Numbered from the stretch's first letter, positions 17,068 to 26,794 are shown. The stretch is DNA of 64,000 bases from Methanosarcinales archaeon (GCA_905339155.1 CAJPFJ010000015.1:62001-126000); one strand, 5' to 3'. Notes: a model not told the origin generated them from the letters alone. Translations and numbers: made by a program.

Positions 17068-17322
17068 ATGAAAGAACTTAAAGAAATTTGTCCACTAATT
17101 AAAAAGGCGATAGTGGAAGAAATTTTTAAAGAGTGGGAAGAAAAAACATTCCTACCAAACGGTATGGAAACCTATCACACATATAACAGTATAAGCGTTT
17201 ATACTTGTGATCCAGAATGCACAAAAGAAAATAATTGCCTGACATATAGAACATTATGTCCAATTCCTCACAACTGTTATCTTTTTTGTGCTATTGAAAA
17301 TAATTGTAATAAGGAGAGATAA
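17068..17322 (+). CDS. Small Cys-containing hypothetical protein
   Basis: The start at 17068 (MKELKEICPLIKKAIVEEIF) gives 84 residues; a longer frame from 17041 adds nine residues without support. Seven cysteines occur, most in YTCDPECTKENNCLTYRTLC and in the C-terminal FCAIENNC, suggesting a metal site or a surface-exposed disulfide protein. No signal peptide. It lies just upstream of a broken zinc-ribbon gene on the same strand and may belong to the same lost unit. Function unknown. Confidence 0.45.
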   Translation: MKELKEICPLIKKAIVEEIFKEWEEKTFLPNGMETYHTYNSISVYTCDPECTKENNCLTYRTLCPIPHNCYLFCAIENNCNKER

Positions 17323-17324
17323 AG

Positions 17325-17633
17325 ATGGCACCCAGGGAAGAGACTATCGAGCTTAATCTCAATGGGACAAACCCGATTTTGACATAAAAGAATATGTTAA
17401 AATATAAATTTTATAGAAGTAATACAAAGCCCAGATAAAATAGTGGTATGTGAAAGCTGCTACGATCCCATCCAGCAGGGGAACAGTGCTATCATGAAGG
17501 AGATAAGATTTATTGTTTTGCATGTGGGGGGGCGAACCATGATAAAATTAGTAGGCTTGACATTTACTTCCACAATGGCTTTACAATGAAGATATTCCAG
17601 AGAAGGCGGTTCCTTCCCTTTATAAACTATTAG
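17325..17633 (+). pseudogene. Decayed zinc-ribbon protein gene
   Basis: An ATG at 17325 starts a frame that ends after about 20 codons. Downstream pieces in other phases read WDKPDFDIKEYVKI, then VIQSPDKIVVCESCYDPIQQ, then after a one-base shift at the GGGG run near 17480 EQCYHEGDKIYCFACGGANH and DKISRLDIYFHNGFTMKIFQ to a TAG at 17631. Joined, these make a small protein with two CxxC knuckles (CESC and CFAC). At least two or three frame changes are needed, so this looks like true decay rather than a single read error. Confidence 0.55.
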
Positions 17634-17650
17634 AGACATCAGGGAATGTC

Positions 17651-18205
17651 ATGATTTCTAACAGAAAAATAGTTCTCTACATTGCCATGAGTCTTGATGG
17701 TTACATTGCCCGTGATAATGGTGACATTGATTGGCTTTCGATGGTTGAATCCCATGATGAGGATTACGGCTACAAAGACTTCTTGAAGTCGGTTGATACT
17801 GTGATTATGGGACGCAGGACATATGATCAGATGCTGACATTTGGGGATTTTCCTTACAAGGACAAGAAATGTTACGTCATCTCAAGAACTACCAGACCCA
17901 AAGATAATTATGTTGAGTTCTGGAGTGGTGATATATGTAAGCTAATTTCCGAAATTCAGCAAAAGGATGGCCTGAACATCTGGCTCGTTGGCGGGGCCCA
18001 GATCGTGGGGGAATTCTTGAGCAAGAAATTGATTGACAAGTACATAATCTCCGTTATTCCAATTCTATTGGGCAAGGGAATTCTGCTTTTTCGCAGTAAC
18101 AGGCCAGAAATTAGACTGCAACTGTGTCGAAATGTTGCCTATCCATCAGGGCTGGTTCAGCTTTCTTATGATCAAACTAGACCCGAAAAAACACTTATCC
18201 ATTAA
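17651..18205 (+). CDS. Dihydrofolate reductase-like protein (RibD C-terminal domain family)
   Basis: A 184-residue protein with the family marks: VLYIAMSLDGYIARDNGDID at the start, VIMGRRTYDQML near residue 55 and IWLVGGAQIVGEFLSKKLID near residue 112. Members bind NADPH, but most small stand-alone versions like this are not proven dihydrofolate or pyrimidine reductases. The neighbourhood is an accessory region with broken genes, so this may be a recently acquired cargo gene. The frame is intact and of normal length. Confidence 0.8.
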   Translation: MISNRKIVLYIAMSLDGYIARDNGDIDWLSMVESHDEDYGYKDFLKSVDTVIMGRRTYDQMLTFGDFPYKDKKCYVISRTTRPKDNYVEFWSGDICKLISEIQQKDGLNIWLVGGAQIVGEFLSKKLIDKYIISVIPILLGKGILLFRSNRPEIRLQLCRNVAYPSGLVQLSYDQTRPEKTLIH

Positions 18206-18248
18206 AAAATAATACCCTACAATTTTAGGATAATATTGTAGTATTTAT

Positions 18249-18506
18249 TTGAAGGTATGCGCGTTTATTCTTAAAGATAAGGAACAGGCCTGGGATGCCC
18301 TGCACCTGCTCACTCAGGACAATAACGACGAGGTGCGAAGTCGCGCCGCTTATGCCCTTGGTGTTTGTTATTCCTACATTCCCGATGAATACAGAAAACA
18401 GGCTTGGGACGACCTGCACAGGCTCACCCAGGACAACAACGAATATGTGCGAAGTAATGCCACTCGTGCCCTTGGTGCTTGTTATCTCCATACTCCTTTG
18501 TTATGA
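18249..18506 (+). pseudogene. Fragment of a HEAT-repeat protein
   Basis: About 85 codons in which two nearly identical units of 37 residues occur: KEQAWDALHLLTQDNNDEVR with AAYALGVCYS, then RKQAWDDLHRLTQDNNEYVR with ATRALGACYL. These are HEAT-type repeats as found in large repeat proteins of Methanosarcinales. There is no ATG (only TTG at 18249) and no ribosome site, and the frame ends soon after the second unit. GC is higher than in the flanks. It is a leftover of a larger gene, cut at both ends. Confidence 0.6.
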
Positions 18507-18761
18507 CCAGACCTGATCGAAGAGATATAGATCGCGTGGATACTCCCACCACTCTGCGAACATGCCGTTGCGAATCCGCCAGATGTGGGCAGTCTTGTAT
18601 TCGTATGGTTTCCCATCACGTTTGAGCCGGTGTGTAGCTAAGACCACTCCATGAACATCGTTCGCCAGGATGTAATCAACAATCTCCACGAAGGTGCCAC
18701 CTGAGAGTTCCATTACTTTAGCGATTTGCCCTGATACAAAGTCAGCTTTTGTATAAGTCCC
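18501..18761 (-). pseudogene. SnoaL/NTF2-like protein fragment in frame behind ileS
   Basis: The minus-strand frame reads on from the ileS stop (TAG at 18764-18762) through YTKADFVSGQIAKVMELSGG to THRLKRDGKPYEYKTAHIWR and AEWWEYPRDLYLFDQVWS. This matches the C-terminal half of SnoaL-like (NTF2 fold) proteins. The N-terminal half is missing. An internal ATG at 18713 would give only 70 residues with no ribosome site. It is probably a remnant fused by deletion next to ileS. Confidence 0.5.
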
Positions 18762-21700
18762 CTATTTCCTCCTCCCTATCCCCATCCTCATTTTGACATC
18801 CTCTAAATCCCAATCCTTAACAAGCTCACCCTCTACCTCAACCTCAGGGCCTATCACCAATGATCTCGCCCTCACCTCGCCGGCAATGAAATCCTTCATT
18901 TCAACAACAAGAACAGCAACCCTGTCATCCTTGATCTCCACGGCTGCCCTGATCTCTTCTTCCACAGCAAGATCAAGCTCCTTTCGCATATCCTGGATCC
19001 TGCGGATAACCTCGCGTGAATATCCTTCGGATTCAATTTCCCGCGTGAGCCCGGTGTCAACATACACATCGCCAGCTGAGAATCCCCCTGCTGCTATTGC
19101 AGGCGGGATCAGGTCTTTAAAAGTCACCATATCGGCAGTGATGGTTCCTCCTTTAAGTTCGAAACTTCCGGTTTCAAGGATCGACCTCTTTATTGCCATG
19201 CCGTCTGCCGTCTTTAATTCAGCAATGACTTTTCCTGCTTCTTTCTTAAAAGCAGGACCAAGAGCAGCATGATTGGGCAGGACTTCAACCCCAAGCTCAT
19301 TCCACGCTACACCAGTCTTTAATAAGACGATCTCTTTGGCATTTGTTTGTTCTTTCAAAACAGTTTCAAGGGCAAGGACGGCATCATTTACGATTTCATT
19401 CTTCGGCGCAACCACTATTCTCTTAACAGGCCATCTCAGTTTGCGCTTGAGTTTCTGCCTTGCATTCGAGGATGCTTCCACGATCTCCCTGATGATATCC
19501 ATCCTCTTCTCTAGCTCAATATCAATAAATTTTTCATTTGGCCCCTGCCAGTCGCACATGTGAACACTTTCAGGCGCATCCGGATTGACATTTCGCACAA
19601 GGTTCCCGTACATTTCCTCAGAGATATGAGGCGCAAACGGAGCCAGCACTTTTGTCAATGTGACTAATACCTCGTATAAAGTATAATAAGCTGCCAGCTT
19701 GTCCGGATCATTCGCCTCCGTCCATGTCCTTGGTCTTATAAGCTGGATATACCAGCGAGAGAGGTCTTCAAGAATAAATTCCGATATTGGACGCGTGGCT
19801 TTATGAAGATTGTACTCGGACATTGCAATTTCAACCTTCCGGATCAGGCTCTGTAATCTTGAAAGGATCCATTTGTCCTCAACTCGAAGCGGCAGGGCGG
19901 CAAGACGCTGTTTTGTATCAACCGGATTGAAATTATCAAGGATCATATAGGGTAGCGGGAATCGATATACATTCCAGAGGATGTTGAGCATCCTGTTAAC
20001 TGTCCCCACTTCTTCCCAGATGAATTTCAGGTCATCCCATGGCGCATTCTGTGAAAGAACATACAGGCGAAGAGATTCTGCTCCGAATCTGTTAATAACA
20101 TCATCAGGAGAAACCACATTGCCAAGACTTTTTGACATCTTCTTTCCTTCTGTGTCCAGGGTAAAACCATGCATAAGGACGCTCTTATAAGGCGCTTTCC
20201 CGAAAGAGACCATGCTTGCTCCCATCTGGGAATAGAACCAGCCTCGTGTCTGGTCATGACCTTCTGTGATAAAATCGGCAGGCCACCATTCCTTATATTT
20301 TTTATCATCGCGCGGGAAATTCAATGTCGCCCATGATGCCACTGCTGAGTCAAACCAGACATCGAACACATCAGGAACGCGGCTCATTCTCTTTTCACAT
20401 TTACTGCATTTGATATGGATATGATCTACATATGGCCTGTGAAGGTCACAGAGATCTTTCACACATGACCTGTTCTTCAATTCTTCCATCGTCCCCATGA
20501 CTTCTATTTCCCCGCAAAAATCGCAAACCCATACAGGGATAGGGATCCCCCAGTACCTCTGGCGTGAAATGCACCAGTCGCGAGATCCTTTTACCCAGTC
20601 GGCAAAACGGGCAGACCCCGCCCAATCAGGGTACCATTTGACCTTTTTGATCTCATCAAGCATTTTGTCCTTAATGTCTGTGATCTTCAGGAACCACTGC
20701 TCTGTGGCAAGATATATTATCGGGGTCTTGCATCTCCAGCAATTTCCATATCTGTGCGATATCTTTCCGCTTGCCAGCAGGAGATCTTTTTCAGAAAGGT
20801 CGTCAAGTATTACTTTATTGGCTTCCCTGACATGCATTCCACTGTACTCGCCTGCTTCTTCGGTGTATTTTCCATCAGGCCCGACAGGACAGAAAATGGG
20901 GAGCTTGTGTTTCATTCCAAGTTCAAAATCGTCAATACCATGACCGGGCGCAATGTGAACACAACCTGTATTTTCAGCAGTTACGAAATCTGCCATATAA
21001 ACATTATGAGGGAACGTATTTTGTTTAGGTACTTTGTGGCCAAGAGGGGCTTTATATTCGATCTTAAGATCTTCACCCAGAATGGTCTCAAGGATCTCGG
21101 AGTCCTGATACCTTCCCTGTTTCAGGACATTTTTCATAAGTTCTTTTGCCATTATCAGGATCTCTTCCTTTTCGTTCTTTGCCACTTTTACTTTAACATA
21201 TTCAAATGAAGGATGAACCGCCACTGCGATATTGGCCGGAATAGTCCAGGGAGTTGTTGTCCATATTACGATGAAGGTATTCTCCTCGTTGATTACCGGG
21301 AACTTGATATAAACCGAGGGGTCGGAAACATCCGAATATTCAACTTCGGAGTCGGCTATGGCGGTTTCGCATCTGGGGCACCAGTTTACGACCCTTAAAC
21401 CCCTTTCAAGAAGGTTTTTTTCATGTGCTTTTTTGAGAGTCCACCATGCAGCTTCAATATATTCATCGCGCAGGGTCATGTATGGGTCTTTCCAGTTGAG
21501 CCAGACACCAAGGTTCTGGAACTGGAGCGTCATTTCATCACGATGTAAAAGAGCGAATTCCTTGCATTTTGCCACGAAATTCCCCACACCGTATTTTTCA
21601 ATATCTTTTTTTGATTTAAAACCAAGGACCGCTTCGACTTTTACTTCGATCGGAAGCCCGTGCATATCCCATCCCGCCCTGTCAAGAACATGAAAACCAT

Positions 21701-21920
21701 TCATGGATTTATAACGCAGGATTGAATCCTTGATAATTTTATTCCACGCTGTTCCAAGGTGTATGCGTCCTGTAGTATAAGGCGGCCCGTCAACGAAAAA
21801 GAATTTTTTCCCATCTGACCTTTGTTCTCTCACCCGGGAATAGGCATCAATTTCATCCCATAAATTATGGATTTTCTGTTCAAGTGATTTAGCATCATAT
21901 TGCCCGGCTTCTTTTAGCAT
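18762..21920 (-). CDS. ileS: Isoleucyl-tRNA synthetase
   Basis: A full-length class I synthetase of 1052 residues charging tRNA-Ile. The HIGH motif appears as [11 protein letters not shown] (about residue 55) and KMSKS as [10 protein letters not shown] (about residue 595). The editing (CP1) domain with [12 protein letters not shown] is present, as are zinc-binding pairs CPRC and CRFC-like CKCE/CDFC. I start at the ATG at 21920, preceded by TTTGGAG at normal spacing; the TTG at 21935 overlaps that site. The gene ends with a TAG that is followed in frame by a SnoaL-like remnant. Confidence 0.95.
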   Translation of the reverse strand: MLKEAGQYDAKSLEQKIHNLWDEIDAYSRVREQRSDGKKFFFVDGPPYTTGRIHLGTAWNKIIKDSILRYKSMNGFHVLDRAGWDMHGLPIEVKVEAVLGFKSKKDIEKYGVGNFVAKCKEFALLHRDEMTLQFQNLGVWLNWKDPYMTLRDEYIEAAWWTLKKAHEKNLLERGLRVVNWCPRCETAIADSEVEYSDVSDPSVYIKFPVINEENTFIVIWTTTPWTIPANIAVAVHPSFEYVKVKVAKNEKEEILIMAKELMKNVLKQGRYQDSEILETILGEDLKIEYKAPLGHKVPKQNTFPHNVYMADFVTAENTGCVHIAPGHGIDDFELGMKHKLPIFCPVGPDGKYTEEAGEYSGMHVREANKVILDDLSEKDLLLASGKISHRYGNCWRCKTPIIYLATEQWFLKITDIKDKMLDEIKKVKWYPDWAGSARFADWVKGSRDWCISRQRYWGIPIPVWVCDFCGEIEVMGTMEELKNRSCVKDLCDLHRPYVDHIHIKCSKCEKRMSRVPDVFDVWFDSAVASWATLNFPRDDKKYKEWWPADFITEGHDQTRGWFYSQMGASMVSFGKAPYKSVLMHGFTLDTEGKKMSKSLGNVVSPDDVINRFGAESLRLYVLSQNAPWDDLKFIWEEVGTVNRMLNILWNVYRFPLPYMILDNFNPVDTKQRLAALPLRVEDKWILSRLQSLIRKVEIAMSEYNLHKATRPISEFILEDLSRWYIQLIRPRTWTEANDPDKLAAYYTLYEVLVTLTKVLAPFAPHISEEMYGNLVRNVNPDAPESVHMCDWQGPNEKFIDIELEKRMDIIREIVEASSNARQKLKRKLRWPVKRIVVAPKNEIVNDAVLALETVLKEQTNAKEIVLLKTGVAWNELGVEVLPNHAALGPAFKKEAGKVIAELKTADGMAIKRSILETGSFELKGGTITADMVTFKDLIPPAIAAGGFSAGDVYVDTGLTREIESEGYSREVIRRIQDMRKELDLAVEEEIRAAVEIKDDRVAVLVVEMKDFIAGEVRARSLVIGPEVEVEGELVKDWDLEDVKMRMGIGRRK

Positions 21921-22021
21921 AAAAATAATCTCCAAAGTAATGAGTGGTCAGTAAGGCGATGAAGCAATTAAAACCTTATGGTACTGTAAGCTTTAATATG
22001 TTTAACGCCTAAAAATCATAT

Positions 22022-22420
22022 ATGGTAAAAGTTGAAGTTCTTCTTGCGACCGACGGTTCCGAATCAGCAAAAAAAGCCCAAATCGCTGCGTTAAATATCG
22101 CAAAAGCATATAATATCCGGATGGCGGCGCTCTATGTTGTGAATGTCCCTTCTACATCTGAACAGGCTGAATTGGTAAAATATGGTGAAAAAATCCTGGA
22201 CGAAGTGGCCGAAGACGGAAAAAAGATGGAGATAGAAATCCAAAAAATATTGAAACTTGGAAGCCCGGCTGAAACAATCCTTAATGTGGCAAAAATCCTC
22301 AACGTCCATACTATCGTAATGGGCTCTGAAGGGAAAAAAGGATTAAAAAGAGTACTTCTTGGAAGCGTGGCTGAGAATGTTGTGCGAAATGCTCAATGTT
22401 CAGTTCTTGTTGCAAGATAA
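22022..22420 (+). CDS. Universal stress protein, UspA family
   Basis: A 132-residue single-domain UspA protein starting VKVEVLLATDGSESAKKAQI. The ATP-binding signature G-x2-G-x9-G-S is present as GSEGKKGLKRVLLGS near the C-terminus, so it probably binds ATP. Such proteins help cells under starvation or oxidative stress, often through partner binding. It is the first gene of a likely unit with the DUF2111 and GNAT genes (32 bases, then an overlap). A TATA-like stretch (CTTTAATATG) lies about 25 bases upstream. Confidence 0.88.
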   Translation: MVKVEVLLATDGSESAKKAQIAALNIAKAYNIRMAALYVVNVPSTSEQAELVKYGEKILDEVAEDGKKMEIEIQKILKLGSPAETILNVAKILNVHTIVMGSEGKKGLKRVLLGSVAENVVRNAQCSVLVAR

Positions 22421-22452
22421 TAATATTATTTGAAATAATAAGGGGTAAAAAT

Positions 22453-22860
22453 ATGATATATAATCCTGTACAGATATCAGCAGATTCAAGTTCCGAAGAT
22501 ATTGCTCCTTTTGCGCTGGCAATACATGAACTTCTGGGGCTTCCGGTTACTATGAGAAGCCTTAATAAGAAAGGTGTCAGGATCGAAAAAGGAAAGGTAC
22601 TTGACAATAATTATTCAGGTCCCATACTTGAAATTGTTCTAAAAGAGAACAAGACATCACGTACAATTCCCACAAGCGGCAAATACGCCGGAATTCCTGT
22701 TATTGTGACTCCTATAAGAAATAAAGAAGGCTATGGCATTGCCGCCATCGGGGTGGTTGATGTAGTGGGTACGGTAGACCTTGGTTTCATCTTTGGTGAT
22801 TATCCTGAAGTGGTAAAACAGGTCCAGGAATGCGTAAGGGCGCGCGTGACGGTTCCTTGA
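22453..22860 (+). CDS. DUF2111 family protein
   Basis: From the ATG at 22453 (AAGGGGTAAAA upstream) this is 135 residues opening MIYNPVQISADSSSEDIAPF. Conserved pieces seen are SGKYAGIPVIVTPIRNKEGY and AAIGVVDVVGTVDLG, which I associate with the archaeal family DUF2111 found mainly in methanogens. The fold looks alpha/beta and may be PAS-like. No function is known. It sits between a stress protein and an acetyltransferase; the stop (TTGA) overlaps the likely TTG start of the latter, so they are translated together. Confidence 0.72.
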   Translation: MIYNPVQISADSSSEDIAPFALAIHELLGLPVTMRSLNKKGVRIEKGKVLDNNYSGPILEIVLKENKTSRTIPTSGKYAGIPVIVTPIRNKEGYGIAAIGVVDVVGTVDLGFIFGDYPEVVKQVQECVRARVTVP

Positions 22861-23306
22861 ATCTGCATATCCGTTTAGCAACAAAAGAGGATCTTGATGC
22901 CCTTTTGAATCTTGAAAATATATGTTTCAAGGAAGAAACATTTCAAAAAAGGCAGCTAAAATACCTGTTGCTAAAAGCCAGATCGATGGTATTGGTCGCA
23001 GAAATTGACCGCAATATTATCGGATCAATGATAATCCTGTTAAGAAAAAATATCTTAAATGCAAGGATATATTCTTTTAATGTACATCCCGAACACAGGC
23101 GCAAGGGGATTGGTAGTTCGCTCATGGATACTGCCCTGGATAAATTAGAAAAAAAAGGATATAAGAATATCACACTTGAGGTGGGGATCAATAATCAAAT
23201 TGCCTGGAACTTATACCGGTCAAAGGGTTTTATTGTTGATAAAAAACTATCAAATTACTATACGAACGGTGATGATGCGCTGCATCTTATAAAAAAATTA
23301 GGATAA
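22857..23306 (+). CDS. GNAT family N-acetyltransferase (RimI-like)
   Basis: About 149 residues from a TTG at 22857 that overlaps the DUF2111 stop; an ATG at 22830 inside DUF2111 would add nine residues. The acetyl-CoA site is VHPEHRRKGIGSSLMDTALD, the classic R/Q-x-x-G-x-G/A loop, followed by LEVGINNQIAWNLYRSKGFI. The pattern is that of RimI-type protein N-terminal or ribosomal acetyltransferases. Proximity to a RimK-type ligase gene 26 bases downstream (converging) is suggestive but not proof of a shared substrate. Confidence 0.85.
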   Translation: MNLHIRLATKEDLDALLNLENICFKEETFQKRQLKYLLLKARSMVLVAEIDRNIIGSMIILLRKNILNARIYSFNVHPEHRRKGIGSSLMDTALDKLEKKGYKNITLEVGINNQIAWNLYRSKGFIVDKKLSNYYTNGDDALHLIKKLG

Positions 23307-23331
23307 GAATATGAGCGTATAAATTCAGGTT

Positions 23332-24198
23332 TCACGAAACGAGTGCGTTTATGATATTTTCATAAATATCCTTGTCTATAGTATCCTCAAAGCCATCATA
23401 TATGCTTGGATTATCGTTTATCTCGATGACCTTATATCCATCAAACGTTTCTTTTACATCAAGTCCATAAAGGCCGTTGCCAACGCATTTTGACAGAGTT
23501 ATGGATATTTCTTTCAATTCTGGTGAAATAGAATCCCTCGATAATGCAATAGTATCGCCCCATACGGTTTTTTCGTCTATCTTTGATTTTACCTTCCAGC
23601 CCCCTTTTGGAATGCAATACTTGCATAAATATATCACTTCATTGCGCAGTATCCCAACGCGCCAGTCAAAATCTGATTGGATATATTCTTGAAGTACAAG
23701 AACTTTAGATTTCATCAGCAAATGTTTTGAGACTTCAATAAATTCAGTTTCATCCATGGCTTTTTCGACATGGGACGAAAAACGCGTATAAGGCGTTTTA
23801 ATTATCACAGGAAATCCAAGCGTCCTGAATATTGTATCAAGATTTTCTCTTGAATAATCCCCGTGAAATAAAATGGACTTTGGCGAAGGTATATTATTTT
23901 TCCGGAAAAGGTCATGCAGGATCGCCTTGTTGGAGCACGTCCTGATAGAGTGAGGATCATCGATGACTTTCAATCCTGCTTGTTCCGCAAGCCTTGAAAC
24001 GATATATGCCGAGCTGCTCGGATCAGTTGTAGCTCTTATGAAAAGAGCATCATATTCCGGGATTTTCGAAATATCGTCTTTATAGATAAATTCAAACGCA
24101 TGTCCCATGGATTCAGCAGTGGATTTGAATTTATTCAGGGCGCTGCGCTCAGATTTAAGATTAAAGTTATAGGCTTCGACAAAACATGCTATTTTCAT
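23332..24198 (-). CDS. ATP-grasp ligase of the RimK type
   Basis: A 288-residue ATP-grasp enzyme. The N-terminal pre-ATP-grasp part is followed by nucleotide-binding elements GFPVIIKTPYTRFSSHV and KVLVLQEYIQSDFDWRV, and the Mg-binding end GLDVKETFDGYKVIEINDNP. RimK-type enzymes add glutamate or other amino acids to a carboxyl group of a protein or small molecule. The gene begins 23 bases after the RLAN-domain gene on the same strand. In many bacteria RLAN and RimK are one fused protein, so here the two chains probably work as one enzyme. Substrate unknown. Confidence 0.82.
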   Translation of the reverse strand: MKIACFVEAYNFNLKSERSALNKFKSTAESMGHAFEFIYKDDISKIPEYDALFIRATTDPSSSAYIVSRLAEQAGLKVIDDPHSIRTCSNKAILHDLFRKNNIPSPKSILFHGDYSRENLDTIFRTLGFPVIIKTPYTRFSSHVEKAMDETEFIEVSKHLLMKSKVLVLQEYIQSDFDWRVGILRNEVIYLCKYCIPKGGWKVKSKIDEKTVWGDTIALSRDSISPELKEISITLSKCVGNGLYGLDVKETFDGYKVIEINDNPSIYDGFEDTIDKDIYENIINALVS

Positions 24199-24221
24199 GT
24201 TCTCATGTTTAGCATCAATTC

Positions 24222-24878
24222 TTATTTGTTCGTTCTTTCAACGATGATCTCGTGCACTTTATCACGAACGATATCCCATTTCACTTCCTTTATTTTTGCA
24301 GGTTCGCAATGGTTCAGGACAACACCACCATCGTCTATCTGAACAACCAATTTACAGATGGGGATATTGAATACCTCATAGAATTTTTTAGCAAATCCTG
24401 ATGTTTCTTCTTTGGTTGATTCCCCGAACATTTGTATTATTTCCACCACTTCTCCTGTAAGAGGATGTAACGATACGGGAAATCTTGCGCCCATACTCAT
24501 TCTCTTTATCATTCCGGGAATTTTTGAGCCGGAATCTACCACTTTCATAGAGTTGTTAGTAAAAGGATTCACTGCGAACATCACTACAGGAGCGTCAATT
24601 TCGCTTTTAAGAGATGTTACAAGCCTATAATCGCTGGTTTTAAGGCCATTTCTTTTCGCTTTTTCTATCAAAAGCGGGTTCCTGTATGCATCCATTATTT
24701 CGGTACAATTCGGTGTGACTTCCACTCCAAAGGTTTCAGCATGCGCAGATACGTAATACCCCATCCTCAAATAACGGTAGTCATGGTTGATATTAAGTAC
24801 GCTGTCATATACTGGTTGCCCTAAAAAATTAAACGGATTAGAGTCGCTATCATCTTCGTCTTCACTGACTATAATCAT
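24222..24878 (-). CDS. RLAN-domain protein (RimK-like ATP-grasp N-terminal domain)
   Basis: 218 residues with an acidic N-terminus and the signature YRYLRMGYYVSAHAETFGVE and VTPNCTEIMDAY, which matches the RLAN domain normally found ahead of RimK-like ATP-grasp domains. Here it stands alone and is followed 23 bases later by a separate RimK-type ligase. Likely it shapes or presents the acceptor substrate for the ligase. No catalytic residues can be assigned. The assignment to RLAN is by memory of the motif and would need a profile search to confirm. Confidence 0.62.
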   Translation of the reverse strand: MIIVSEDEDDSDSNPFNFLGQPVYDSVLNINHDYRYLRMGYYVSAHAETFGVEVTPNCTEIMDAYRNPLLIEKAKRNGLKTSDYRLVTSLKSEIDAPVVMFAVNPFTNNSMKVVDSGSKIPGMIKRMSMGARFPVSLHPLTGEVVEIIQMFGESTKEETSGFAKKFYEVFNIPICKLVVQIDDGGVVLNHCEPAKIKEVKWDIVRDKVHEIIVERTNK

Positions 24879-25197
24879 TTTTGATATCAGTCCGTTAACT
24901 TATCATTATAACCTGAGTATATAAAAGTAACGATTTGAAGCAGAGTTCCGATAGCTATATATACTTGGACTGACAACGATTTATTTAAATAAAATAAAAC
25001 GTCCCTTAAGGATGGTTTAAGGGTGTGGGCGTAATCGGGGAGTAAGTAGTTTATCTGTATGTATCTGCTCTTTTATTGTGCCGTAATCATTATTCCAAAA
25101 TGTCAAGATACCTCAGTTATAATTTCAGATATGGGGCCACTGCAATATGTGGATTCAGGGTTAAGCGTTATTCACTAAAAAATTTAGGAGGTAGTAT
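24879..25197. other. Intergenic region with a hairpin
   Basis: No gene seen. CCCTTAA (25003-25009) and TTAAGGG (25017-25023) form a seven-base stem with a seven-base loop. A few bases on, GGGGAGTAAGTAGT at 25037-25050 loosely resembles the inner part of the 7127-7313 repeat. AT-rich sequence around 24960-25000 may contain the divergent promoters. A strong ribosome site AGGAGGT lies at 25187-25193 for the next gene. Confidence 0.4.
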
Positions 25198-26685
25198 ATG
25201 AGACAAAGAATACTAAAACACATATGGGCGCTGGCTATGTTTACTGCAGCGCTCATATTACTGGGAATGGTCTATGCCCAGGGATCTGGATTGGATAGCC
25301 CAAACTATTCTTCAGATAATATCGGAACAGACGTTGAGACAATTCAGGACCCTGACATAGCGAGTGATGCTTTGATCAAACGTTCAAGTTATGCTCCCGT
25401 TGTCATCACTGAGGATTTCGAAACGATCATGGCCCGATATAAAGCTTCAAAGTCTGAAACGATGCAACGGCAGATGAATCTGCTCAATGAGCGCTATGAC
25501 CTGGGTGACCATAAGGCTAATGGAGTTACCATGTCCCGCGGAAAGCCCATTCAGGAGGGCGTTCGGGTTAAACTTCCCGCAGGCATGACATGGGACAAGC
25601 TGGCACAGATGAGCCCTAAGGAAATCCAACAGAAGGATCTCTTCCCCAGGGGCTTCCTGCCGCTGCCTCATCCAAACCATTCTGAAGGGGGCATGCTCTT
25701 CCCCAAGTTCCAGATCGACGAGATCAAAAAGCAAGAGGGGCGCGATCTCACTCGCTTTGACCTGGATTTTGACTTGCCGGACCGCTTTTTGCCCGAGTTC
25801 CCCGGGCCTATCTATCTGACCACGCGGTCTGACCTGGGTGATGTCTCCAGGGGCAAACTGGTGACCAACCAGAACTACTTTGAACTGTTTAATGGTATAT
25901 TGAACCCCAAGCAGCTTGAGGGCCTGAGGCTGCTTGTGACCCCATTTCCACAGCAGCAGTTCAATCTGCTTGAAGACCGCCGCTCTGAACATCCAAGTCT
26001 CGGAGTTGCCTGTTTTGATTGCCATGCAAATGGCCATACAAACGGCGCCACACATCTTGTGGGTGATATCCGGCCGCAGGAGTTCCGTCATCGCATTGAA
26101 ACACCGACCCTGCGCGGCGTAAATATTCAGCGCCTTTTCGGCTCGCAGCGTGCACTGAAGACTGTAGAAGACTTCACGGAGTTCGAACAGAGAGCTGCAT
26201 ACTTCGATGGCGACCCGGTGATTGCAACGAAGAAAGGTGTCAACATCCTTGAGCGCGGAAGCCAGGTTCATTTCATGGCTGAGTTCCAGGAACTTCTGGA
26301 TTTTCCACCTGCCCCAAAGCTTGATATTTACGGCGAACTGGATCTTAACAAGTCCTCTGAGTCTGAAATACGTGGACAGGAACTGTTCTTTGGCAAGGCC
26401 AGGTGCTATGAATGCCATCCTGCGCCCTACTATACAGATAATACCATGCATAACCTGAAGGCAGAACGCTTCTACAAGCCTCGTATGGTCAACGGGATGA
26501 TGGCAAGCGCCGATGGTCCGATCAAGACTTTCCCCCTGCGTGGCATCAAGGATTCGCCTCCATACTTGCACGATGGGAGGCTACTGACCCTGGATGACAC
26601 AGTAGAATTCTTTAATATGATTCAGGAACTCAAACTAAATAAAAAAGAGAAGAATGATCTTGTGGAATTCTTGAGAACGCTTTAG
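25198..26685 (+). CDS. Dihaem cytochrome c peroxidase/MauG-like protein
   Basis: A 495-residue exported protein with a signal peptide (residues 1-28, ending VYAQ). Two haem c sites are present: CFDCH near residue 275 and CYECH near residue 402, in the arrangement of the MauG/CcpA family. The second domain has the family ending TFPLRGIKDSPPYLHDGRLL. Members reduce hydrogen peroxide or carry out oxidative protein maturation outside the cell. It is longer than typical CcpA (about 330 residues) by an N-terminal region. Base composition is clearly more GC-rich, with frequent CTG and CGC codons, than the neighbours, which suggests transfer from a bacterium. It has a textbook ribosome site and stands alone. 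Confidence 0.85.
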   Translation: MRQRILKHIWALAMFTAALILLGMVYAQGSGLDSPNYSSDNIGTDVETIQDPDIASDALIKRSSYAPVVITEDFETIMARYKASKSETMQRQMNLLNERYDLGDHKANGVTMSRGKPIQEGVRVKLPAGMTWDKLAQMSPKEIQQKDLFPRGFLPLPHPNHSEGGMLFPKFQIDEIKKQEGRDLTRFDLDFDLPDRFLPEFPGPIYLTTRSDLGDVSRGKLVTNQNYFELFNGILNPKQLEGLRLLVTPFPQQQFNLLEDRRSEHPSLGVACFDCHANGHTNGATHLVGDIRPQEFRHRIETPTLRGVNIQRLFGSQRALKTVEDFTEFEQRAAYFDGDPVIATKKGVNILERGSQVHFMAEFQELLDFPPAPKLDIYGELDLNKSSESEIRGQELFFGKARCYECHPAPYYTDNTMHNLKAERFYKPRMVNGMMASADGPIKTFPLRGIKDSPPYLHDGRLLTLDDTVEFFNMIQELKLNKKEKNDLVEFLRTL

Positions 26686-26794
26686 CCTGAGAAGTGATGG
26701 CCCGGTTATTTGAGATGGAATGACGCTTAACTTTGTAAGACCGGGTCTTCACATAGGCCTTAATTCCACCAACATGTAATGTAACGGTCACCAT

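Noticed and set aside
25447-26571. Long 374-residue open frame on the minus strand
   Set aside because: It lies wholly opposite the MauG-type gene, has no ribosome site and no family likeness; it is a shadow of GC-rich codons.
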